NCBI GenBank assembly: GCA_963544615.1 | Contig: CAUUGB010000026.1 | Coordinates: forward strand, 1 to 10,508 | Source: CAUUGB01 sp963544615 | GTDB lineage: Bacteria; Patescibacteriota; Microgenomatia; UBA1400; PJMF01 | Direction: 5' to 3' | DNA: 10,508 nt | Shown here: positions 1 to 5,986 of the stretch, piece by piece | Layout of the letters: the number at the start of each line of letters is the position of its first letter | Position numbering within the stretch: position 1 is the first letter of the stretch | The notes under the pieces: generated by a model | What the model saw: the letters and a program-made list of their open reading frames with translations, nothing else | What the model was told of the DNA's origin: nothing | Database searches by the model: none | Made by a program: the position numbers and the translations under genes

Positions 1-203
1 CTCAAGCTATCAATAACTTTTGTGTCACTTGCACCACTAGTGAGTAATTGTTGTAGATGAGCTAATTCTTGATCGCGTTCATGATTATTTGCGGTAACTT
101 CGTGAGTGGCTGATACAGCTGCTTGTTCATCATGAGAAGAAGTGGGGGTATGAGCGATAAAGTTAGTGGCTTCATGATTGGCTGGGGTTAATCTTTCTGG
201 CAT
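1..203 (-). CDS. N-terminal part of an unrecognised protein (runs off the window)
   Basis: An open frame begins at the ATG whose complement is at 201-203 and reads to base 1 without a stop, giving about 67 residues. It starts MPERLTPANHEATNF and continues with a His/Ser/Thr/Ala-rich, probably disordered stretch, then a helical segment (residues about 44-56, DQELAHLQQLLTS). There is no signal peptide or membrane segment, so a cytoplasmic location is likely. It lies 51 bp downstream of the giant cysteine-rich gene on the same strand. Its style (MP start, polar Ala/Ser/Pro-rich N-terminus, then Gln/Leu-rich helix) recalls the coiled-coil protein at 7176-10070, but I see no alignable similarity. 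No good Shine-Dalgarno precedes the ATG; a promoter-like element places the transcription start almost on the ATG. The family is unknown and only the start of the gene is visible. Confidence 0.65.
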   Translation of the reverse strand, partial: MPERLTPANHEATNFIAHTPTSSHDEQAAVSATHEVTANNHERDQELAHLQQLLTSGASDTKVIDSL

Positions 204-209
204 TTTATC

Positions 210-239
210 TTTATATCATAATTGGGAACGGGGTGGCAA
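210..239 (-). promoter_or_regulatory. Possible sigma70-type promoter giving a leaderless mRNA
   Basis: On the minus strand, TTGCCA (239-234) and TATAAA (215-210) are separated by 18 bp. Transcription would start about 7 bp beyond the -10 box, close to the ATG at 203, so the mRNA would be nearly leaderless. That fits the absence of a Shine-Dalgarno there. The call rests on two hexamers only. Confidence 0.35.
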
Positions 240-254
240 TAGCTAATTGGCTTT

Positions 255-3200
255 TTAGTTGGTTTTGATAGCTACTTTTTTTATCCCTCCCAGCACATAA
301 ATAGCTAAAATTACATAATATAAAGGATGTAAAGTTACTAAACTTAAAATAATCAATAGGATTAAGCTGAGTGGATGTAGCCAAGCTAAATAACGGCTAG
401 CCTGCCAAAAGTAGTAATTACTCTGGTAGAGAATTTGCTGCTTTTTACTTAAAGAAGGTGTGATATCATCATCACCAACAGTAGTTAAATAAATTACTGG
501 CACCACTAAAGATTGCCAAGCGGAGCGGACAGTAATCTCTTGGGGATAGTAATTGGTAGATACATTTAATCTTTGATGTTCGCTGCTATAAGGAAATTGA
601 TAGTGAGGCAGCATTGCTTTAAGCAAATAGTTGCCTCTAAGTACCTTGAATCCTGAATAAACTCCAAAACGGTTAACCAAACGCTGAGAGACAGTTTGCC
701 CATTTTGCTCTAAAAGTAATTTAGCACCTGCTAAAGGACGATAAGTATGCTCTTCTACCACTAAACCAGGGCGAAGGGGAATGAGTAAAAAAAGTAGTGC
801 CAAAAGTCCCGTAGTGGTGGCAGTTAAAGTAAAAAATGCTGGGGAAGTTAAAAGTGATTGTTTTTCTAAAGTTGGCAGCTGGGTGGTTAAAACTGCCTCT
901 GAGCTGGCTGACGGCGCTGTTAAAACACAAGTATATCCCTCCAAAGAAAATCCAGCCTCACAAGCTTGACAAGTATTTTTATCATGACAACTTACACAAC
1001 CATGGAGAGCACTACCACAACTCGCACAAGCATTGTTAGTTAAATAAAATCCGGCCTCACAAGCTTGACAAGTATAGGGTTGACTACATTTTTGACACGA
1101 AGCAATAGGACAATCAGGAATGCAAGTATGATTACTAGTTAATTTGTAACCTACTTGGCAAGTGCTGCAGGTATTAGCATTGCTACAAGAGCTGCAATTG
1201 GCTAAAGTGCTTCCACAAGCATGGCACTGATTGTCTTTAAAATAATAGCCATTAGCACAAACAGCACAAGTAGTAGCACTGCTACACTTGGCACAATTGG
1301 CAATAGCACAGTTACTCAAACACTGACCACTGGATGTTAAATTATAGCCAGCTTTACAAGTGGTACACACCTGCGCATTCAGACAATTTTGGCAATTACT
1401 CGGACAAGAAAGACAAGTTTTACTTTGCTTATCAAAAACAAACCCACTGCCACAAGCAACACAAGTACCATTGGCTTGCAAGAAATATCCTTGAGCACAA
1501 GAGCTGCAAACATGAGGACTACTGCAATTAGTGCAATTGTTAATCTGGCAATCTGGAGTACATTTGCCATCAGCAGTTAAATGATAACCAGCTTGACAGC
1601 TTTGACAAGTATTATCATTCTGACAAGAAGAACAATGAGCTATAGCACTACTGCAAGCATGGCACTGATTATCTTTAAGATAATAGCCATTGGCACATTG
1701 GCTACATTGATTAGGTTGATTACAAGTAGTACAGTTGCTGATTTCACAATTTGCCTGACAATGTTTGTCGGCATTAAGATAATAATTACTCTCACAAGTT
1801 AAGCAAGTGTGCTCATTAGAGCAAGTTAAACAATGGGATAAAGCTGATTGACAAGTTAAACATTGATTGTCTTTAAGATAATAGCCGCTCTGGCAACTCG
1901 CGCACTGTTCTGGCAAATTGCAATTAGCACAGTTGGTGATATGGCAATCGGGAATGCATTTGCCAGCTGCCAATTGCCAGTTACTCGCACAAGTTTGGCA
2001 AGTATGCTCATTAGAGCAGCTAGTGCAACCAGGTAAACTATCTTGACAAGAGAGACACTGATTATCTTTTAGGTAAGTACCGGGATTACAATTAGTACAC
2101 TGATTGGGTAAATTACAATTAGCACAGTTACTAATATTACAATCAGGGGTACATTTATTATCGCTAGTCAAATGGTAGCCGGTGGCACAAGTGGTACAAG
2201 TATGCTCATTAGAGCAACTAACACAGTTAGCAATTTGAGTGCATGTTTTACAGACACCAGCGTCTAGGTAGTAACCGTTTTGACAAGTAGTACAAGTGTT
2301 GGCATTAGGGCAAGTAGCACAATTACTCGGACAGGCTACACAACTACCTGCTCCCGCATCCCACACCGTTGCACTCGGACACTTAATACAAGTACCATTA
2401 TTTTTAAGGTGATAACCACTGTCACAAGTAGTACAGGTGTTAGCATTACTGCAATTAAGGCAACCTGATAAACTATCTTGGCAAGAAAAACACTGATTAT
2501 CTTTAAGATAATAGCCACTCTGGCAACTAGCACACTGTTCTGGCAAATTGCAATTAGCACAGTTACTAATATGGCAGTCGGGAATGCATTGGCCATTAGT
2601 GAGATGATAGCCATTTTGACAAGTGGTACAAGTGCCATCATTGGTGCAAGTTAAACAAAAAGGCAAACTGCTGCAAGCATGACACTGATTGTTTTTAAGA
2701 TAGTAATTGTTTTTACAAGTGCGACACTTGTTGGGAAGATGGCAATTATCACAGTTACTAATATGACAATCAGGGGCACATTTATTATCGCTAGTCAAAT
2801 GGTAACCGGTGGCACAAGTGGTACAAGTATGCTCATTAGAGCAGCTAGTGCAACCAGGTAAACTATCTTGACAAGAGAGACACTGATTATCTTTTAGGTA
2901 AGTACCGGGATTACAATTAGTACACTGATTGGGTAAATTACAATTAGCACAGTTACTAATATTACAATCAGGGGTACATTTATTATCGCTAGTCAAATGG
3001 TAACCGGTGGCGCAAGTGGTGCAAGTATTAGCACTGCTACAAGCGGTGCAATTGTTAGAACAAGGTACGCAGCTATCTGCCCCCGCATCCCATGCAGTGG
3101 CACTCGGACACTTAATACAAGAACCATCAGCTTTCAGGTTATAGCCAGATGCACATCCAGTACAAGTATTTTCATTGGTGCAAGTGGCACAATTAGGAAT

Positions 3201-5126
3201 ACTTGAGCAAGTTAAACACTGATTATCTTTAAGATAATAGCCACTCTGACAACTCGCGCACTGTTCTGGCAAATTGCAATTAGCACAGTTGCTAATATGG
3301 CAATCAGGTAAACATTTATTATCGCTAGTCAAATGGTAACCGGTGGCACAAGTTTGGCAAGTGTTAGGCAGGTTACATGAAAGACAGTTAGTTACCCGGC
3401 ATTGCATCTGGCAAGTCCCATTATTTAAGTCATAACCACTTTGACATGAGCCACAATATTCAGGTCGAGAACAAGAGTTACAATTAGCCACATGGCAATT
3501 GGGATAACAGTTACCACTGCTTAGATAGTAACCGTTTTGACAAGCACTGCAATAATTAGGAGCCGAGCAAGAGTTACAGTTGGCCACATGACAGTTGGGG
3601 TAGCATTTACCTCCAGAAACATAATAACCACTGCGACAACTGGTGCAATTAATCCCCGAAGTACAAGCTTGACAGTTATCAATTGCACTGGAGCAAGCAT
3701 AACAATTTCCACCACTTAAATAGTAACCATGATTGCAAGCGCCACAATAATTGGGTGAAGAACAATAGTTGCAATTGCTGACATTGCACTGAATGACACA
3801 AGTACCATTACTCAAGTTGTAACCGCTTTGGCAAGAACTGCAATAATTAGGTGCAGAACAAGAGTTACAGTTAGCTACATTACAATTAGGGTAGCATCTG
3901 CCCCCAGAAACATAATAGCCGTTCTGACAAGTAGTACAGTTACTCGAAGAACTACACACACTGCAATGAGCAATCGCACTTGAGCAAGTATAGCATTTAC
4001 CACCACTGACATAATAACCTTGCCGACAAGCACTACAGTGATTGGGAGAAGAACAATAATCGCAGTTACTCACATTGCATTGCATCACACATGCCCCATT
4101 ACTCAAGTTGTAACCGCTTTGGCAAGAATTGCAGTAATTAGGCCTAGAACAAGAGTTACAGTTAGCTACATTACACTGCACCCTACAAGTCCCATTAGTT
4201 AGGGTATAACCATCTTGGCATGAGGTACAAGAAGTTTGCGTACAAGTGAAGCAATTAGCTACCAAATTAGCACATAATTTGCACTGAGCAATATGACCAA
4301 AAGATATAGTTACCAAGTAATATTGATCATTTTTACAGTAAAAACATAAAGAGGGTTTATCCTCTGGACAAGCATTCTTGGCACAATTAGGATCACTGCA
4401 ACCCAAATGAATCATCGGGGTGACTACCTCATCATGTCCACCCAACAATTTGCTGCGATAACTTTTATTCATATTAACCAGGGAGGTTAAAACAGGATTA
4501 ACCACTGTAGCGGCACTACTAGCTGAGATTACTGCCGACTCGCTCGCAACTGGAGTTTGTTTGCCAGCAGGGAGCTGCTCACCCTGAGTAGTAGCGCTAT
4601 GATTGCCATTATTACCATTATTATCACTGCTGCTGCTGTCACTGTTGTCACCACTGTTACTATGGCTAGTTGTTGACGGTGGAGTTGCGGGCAAAAAAGC
4701 AGTTGACGCCCCGGTGGTAGTTTGATTAGCAACCACTGGTGGACTAATGATATCCTCACTTTGAACTTGAGTTTGTTTTTCGCCTGTGGTAAATGAATTT
4801 TCCTGTTCCCCAACTGAAGTCACTAATTCATCGCTTGGCACAGTTGCAGCACCACTTGCTTGTTCTACATCTTCTGCCCGACTTAAATATATTTGTTGGT
4901 AAAAAAGCAAACCGCTGCCAACAATAAAAATTAGCACCATTAATAAAAGCAAAGTTGGCCGCCACAAACCCAACCCCATCATTCTACCCTTAAATTGGGA
5001 AATTTGACCGAACCATCGCCGCTTAGTTTTTTTAGAAATTTTTTTTTGCAACCACTTTATATAACAGAAAAAACTGCAACATGCAATAGCATACCAAAAC
5101 TCATGCTGCCATGATGATACAACCAT
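255..5126 (-). CDS. Giant membrane-anchored cysteine-rich repeat protein (furin-like/VSP-like modules)
   Basis: 1623 residues, probably displayed on the cell surface. Visible layout: basic stretch (about 24-48); strong membrane segment (about 52-80); Ser/Thr/Asn/Gly-rich linker (81-240) with a low-complexity Asp/Ser/Asn/Gly part near 155-178; about 36 cysteine-rich modules (243-1400); membrane segment (about 1430-1451); a beta-rich domain (about 1455-1545) resembling carboxypeptidase-regulatory-like folds; and a final membrane hairpin (about 1583-1615) ending in KKVAIKTN. A typical module reads CxxCxxGYxL, a short loop, then Cys and CxxxxC. The type resembles furin-like growth-factor-receptor repeats and Giardia variant surface proteins. 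By the positive-inside rule the modules should be outside and the small domain inside. Function is unknown; adhesion or attachment to another cell is an inference. The start is uncertain: ATGs at 4982 and 4979 follow AAGGGT and a better promoter, which would give about 1575 residues and drop a short hydrophobic N-terminal stretch. Confidence 0.88.
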   Translation of the reverse strand: MVVSSWQHEFWYAIACCSFFCYIKWLQKKISKKTKRRWFGQISQFKGRMMGLGLWRPTLLLLMVLIFIVGSGLLFYQQIYLSRAEDVEQASGAATVPSDELVTSVGEQENSFTTGEKQTQVQSEDIISPPVVANQTTTGASTAFLPATPPSTTSHSNSGDNSDSSSSDNNGNNGNHSATTQGEQLPAGKQTPVASESAVISASSAATVVNPVLTSLVNMNKSYRSKLLGGHDEVVTPMIHLGCSDPNCAKNACPEDKPSLCFYCKNDQYYLVTISFGHIAQCKLCANLVANCFTCTQTSCTSCQDGYTLTNGTCRVQCNVANCNSCSRPNYCNSCQSGYNLSNGACVMQCNVSNCDYCSSPNHCSACRQGYYVSGGKCYTCSSAIAHCSVCSSSSNCTTCQNGYYVSGGRCYPNCNVANCNSCSAPNYCSSCQSGYNLSNGTCVIQCNVSNCNYCSSPNYCGACNHGYYLSGGNCYACSSAIDNCQACTSGINCTSCRSGYYVSGGKCYPNCHVANCNSCSAPNYCSACQNGYYLSSGNCYPNCHVANCNSCSRPEYCGSCQSGYDLNNGTCQMQCRVTNCLSCNLPNTCQTCATGYHLTSDNKCLPDCHISNCANCNLPEQCASCQSGYYLKDNQCLTCSSIPNCATCTNENTCTGCASGYNLKADGSCIKCPSATAWDAGADSCVPCSNNCTACSSANTCTTCATGYHLTSDNKCTPDCNISNCANCNLPNQCTNCNPGTYLKDNQCLSCQDSLPGCTSCSNEHTCTTCATGYHLTSDNKCAPDCHISNCDNCHLPNKCRTCKNNYYLKNNQCHACSSLPFCLTCTNDGTCTTCQNGYHLTNGQCIPDCHISNCANCNLPEQCASCQSGYYLKDNQCFSCQDSLSGCLNCSNANTCTTCDSGYHLKNNGTCIKCPSATVWDAGAGSCVACPSNCATCPNANTCTTCQNGYYLDAGVCKTCTQIANCVSCSNEHTCTTCATGYHLTSDNKCTPDCNISNCANCNLPNQCTNCNPGTYLKDNQCLSCQDSLPGCTSCSNEHTCQTCASNWQLAAGKCIPDCHITNCANCNLPEQCASCQSGYYLKDNQCLTCQSALSHCLTCSNEHTCLTCESNYYLNADKHCQANCEISNCTTCNQPNQCSQCANGYYLKDNQCHACSSAIAHCSSCQNDNTCQSCQAGYHLTADGKCTPDCQINNCTNCSSPHVCSSCAQGYFLQANGTCVACGSGFVFDKQSKTCLSCPSNCQNCLNAQVCTTCKAGYNLTSSGQCLSNCAIANCAKCSSATTCAVCANGYYFKDNQCHACGSTLANCSSCSNANTCSTCQVGYKLTSNHTCIPDCPIASCQKCSQPYTCQACEAGFYLTNNACASCGSALHGCVSCHDKNTCQACEAGFSLEGYTCVLTAPSASSEAVLTTQLPTLEKQSLLTSPAFFTLTATTTGLLALLFLLIPLRPGLVVEEHTYRPLAGAKLLLEQNGQTVSQRLVNRFGVYSGFKVLRGNYLLKAMLPHYQFPYSSEHQRLNVSTNYYPQEITVRSAWQSLVVPVIYLTTVGDDDITPSLSKKQQILYQSNYYFWQASRYLAWLHPLSLILLIILSLVTLHPLYYVILAIYVLGGIKKVAIKTN
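1999..2177 (-). repeat. 179-bp exact direct repeat, copy B
   Basis: By eye this stretch is identical to 2824-3002, base for base, at an offset of 825 bp. That equals 275 codons, so the repeat is in frame. It encodes about residues 984-1043 of the giant protein. Identity ends at single mismatches on both sides (1998 and 2178). Confidence 0.85.
2824..3002 (-). repeat. 179-bp exact direct repeat, copy A
   Basis: Partner of 1999-2177. It encodes about residues 709-768 of the giant protein: the GYHLTSDNKC module, the GTYLKDNQC module and the SLPGCTSCSNEHTC segment. Exact identity, including silent positions, points to recent duplication or gene conversion. Confidence 0.85.
5058..5086 (-). promoter_or_regulatory. 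Possible promoter for the giant gene, inside its longest frame
   Basis: On the minus strand, TTGCAT (5086-5081) and TATATA (5063-5058) are spaced 17 bp apart. The transcript would begin near 5051, downstream of the ATG at 5126. The first in-frame starts after it are the paired ATGs at 4982 and 4979, preceded by AAGGGT. This supports a shorter protein beginning MMGLGLWRPTLL just before the membrane segment. The alternative, upstream start has only a weak TTGCTC/TATGTA pair and no Shine-Dalgarno. Confidence 0.4.
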
Positions 5127-5153
5127 GACTTTAAGCTTACATAGGCGTATAAT
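5125..5153 (+). promoter_or_regulatory. Probable sigma70-type promoter for the methyltransferase gene
   Basis: A perfect -10 box TATAAT (5148-5153) lies 17 bp after ATGACT (5125-5130, four of six matches to the -35 consensus). The start would be near 5160, about 24 bp before the ATG at 5184. The -35 box overlaps the outermost possible ATG of the divergent giant gene. Confidence 0.6.
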
Positions 5154-5173
5154 TAGTTATCGAGCAATTAGAT

Positions 5174-5180
5174 AAAGGGA
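5174..5180 (+). promoter_or_regulatory. Ribosome binding site of the methyltransferase gene
   Basis: AAAGGGA ends three bases before the ATG at 5184 and fixes that start. Confidence 0.6.
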
Positions 5181-5183
5181 AAT

Positions 5184-5693
5184 ATGACAAACAAAGCCAC
5201 TCACTTGCCAATTTTTGGGGTTGGTCCATTTTACGTATGTTTTTGTTTGCTAGCAACATTGGCAGGTTTGCTCATGCAATATCTGGGGTATCTTCAAGCA
5301 GGAGAAGTAAAAAACTACCAGATTGTCTTTTACATGGCAGCGTTACTTAGCATTTTTTTGGGTTTGTGGCTTTACTTTCAAGCAGTGATGGGTCAAAAAA
5401 TTCTCCAGCAAATTAAGCAAGGGCAATTAGTTACCAGCGGAGTTTATGCGCTGGTGCGCAACCCTATTTATAGTGCTTTTTTGTTTATTTTTACCGGTAT
5501 CCTACTGCTGGCACAAAATTATTTGCTGCTGATTCTACCCTTAATTTTTTATTTAGTCTTAACTGTACTGCTAAAATTTAGCGAGGAAAAATGGCTAGAA
5601 AAAAAATTCGGCCATAATTATTTACAGTACTGCCAAAAAGTAAACCGCATTATCCCTTTTTTCCCTAGAAATAAGCCGAGAGTAAAAGAATAA
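5184..5693 (+). CDS. Isoprenylcysteine/phospholipid methyltransferase-like membrane protein (ICMT/PEMT type)
   Basis: 169 residues with hydrophobic segments at about 13-33, 46-66, 97-111 and 112-130. The C-terminal half carries the family signature: GVYALVRNPIY (86-96), equivalent to the R-H/N-P-x-Y motif, and EExWLEKKFG-x-x-YxxYCxxVxRIIPF (134-159), with the paired glutamates followed by the Y-x-x-Y and R-x-I-P elements. In this family these segments bind S-adenosylmethionine at the membrane face. Bacterial members methylate small lipophilic substrates or phospholipid headgroups, or have unknown substrates; the substrate cannot be read from the sequence. The length is normal for short bacterial members. 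It is transcribed divergently from the giant cysteine-rich gene. I see no terminator after it, so read-through into the next unit is possible. Confidence 0.85.
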   Translation: MTNKATHLPIFGVGPFYVCFCLLATLAGLLMQYLGYLQAGEVKNYQIVFYMAALLSIFLGLWLYFQAVMGQKILQQIKQGQLVTSGVYALVRNPIYSAFLFIFTGILLLAQNYLLLILPLIFYLVLTVLLKFSEEKWLEKKFGHNYLQYCQKVNRIIPFFPRNKPRVKE

Positions 5694-5727
5694 ACTCACA
5701 ACTATTTTGAGCCAATAATATTACCTA

Positions 5728-5756
5728 TTGACATATATCCGATAATGTGATATATT
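5728..5756 (+). promoter_or_regulatory. Strong extended -10 promoter of the hairpin-chain gene
   Basis: A consensus -35 TTGACA (5728-5733) is followed by a 17-bp spacer and the -10 TATATT (5751-5756), preceded by TG at 5748-5749 (extended -10). The predicted start is near 5763. It is overlaid by dyads: ATATATC/GATATAT (5733-5739 and 5749-5755), GATAAT/ATTATC (5741-5746 and 5754-5759), and GTGATA-TAT-TATCAC (5747-5761). These are possible repressor sites. Confidence 0.8.
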
Positions 5757-5762
5757 ATCACC

Positions 5763-5975
5763 ATTCTTTGCGGCAATTAAACTCAATCTTAATAGATTGT
5801 ATAGTTTAACTGCTAGCAAAGCTCTGTAACAAAGCAACAAAAAAAAATTTCGCTGGTTGAGCAAAAGACTCCCAGCGTTAATATATAGCCCTTAAAAAAG
5901 GGCAAAGTACTACTCCTACTCGTATGAGGGGAGATTTTATTGCTCCCTAAGGGAGCAGAAAGGAGGTGTTCCTCA
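5763..5975 (+). promoter_or_regulatory. Long structured 5' leader of the hairpin-chain mRNA
   Basis: About 210 nt between the predicted transcription start and the ATG hold a row of hairpins. The stems are: 5777-5789 with 5794-5809 (13 bp, one 3-nt bulge); 5851-5856 with 5872-5877; 5888-5893 with 5898-5903 (GCCCTT, A4 loop); a weaker one at 5913-5933; 5941-5947 with 5951-5957 (TGCTCCC, TAA loop, GGGAGCA); and the start-codon hairpin at 5966-5986. An A-rich unpaired stretch lies at 5839-5847. CTCCC (5869-5873, 5943-5947) and GGGAG (5929-5933, 5951-5955) occur twice each, so alternative pairings exist. CTCCT at 5913-5917 could also pair with the Shine-Dalgarno AGGAG (5961-5965). It matches no riboswitch class I recognise. 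Confidence 0.6.
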
Positions 5976-5986
5976 ATGAGGAACAC
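5959..5986 (+). promoter_or_regulatory. Perfect Shine-Dalgarno with the start codon in a hairpin loop
   Basis: AAAGGAGGTG (5959-5968) is fully complementary to the usual 16S rRNA 3' end and sits about 7 nt before the ATG at 5976. The same bases open a perfect inverted repeat centred on the A of the ATG: GTGTTCCTCA (5966-5975) and TGAGGAACAC (5977-5986). As RNA this gives an 8-bp stem with the loop CAATG, so the ATG is in the loop. This fixes 5976 as the start rather than the in-frame TTG at 5940. Confidence 0.8.

Larger units (their letters stand above)
927..4400 (-). repeat. Array of about 36 cysteine-rich modules within the giant protein
   Basis: Residues 243-1400 consist of degenerate modules of roughly 25-35 residues, most with CxxCxxGY followed by a short loop and a Cys. 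Recurring subtypes are visible. One has GYNLSNGTC or GYYVSGGKC (N-terminal third), one GYHLTSDNKC, one GYYLKDNQC, and one GTYLKDNQC. Three are aberrant units, two with KCPSAT-WDAG and one with ACGSGF-FDK, that lack the GY motif. The subtypes are clustered and partly alternating, which suggests growth by in-frame duplication of blocks. Several blocks are still nearly identical in DNA, for example around 1863-1975, 2492-2596 and 3219-3310. Confidence 0.85.

Noticed and set aside
2336..2641. Second minus-strand frame of 101 codons inside the giant gene
   Set aside because: Hydrophobic low-complexity translation of the cysteine repeats in another frame; no ribosome site.
927..4400. CRISPR-like or minisatellite array
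   Set aside because: The periodicity is degenerate, varies in length and lies in one open frame; it is explained by protein modules.
5940..5975. Start of the secreted protein at the in-frame TTG at 5940
   Set aside because: It would put 12 residues, encoded by the TGCTCCC hairpin and the Shine-Dalgarno, ahead of the signal peptide; ATG 5976 has a perfect ribosome site.
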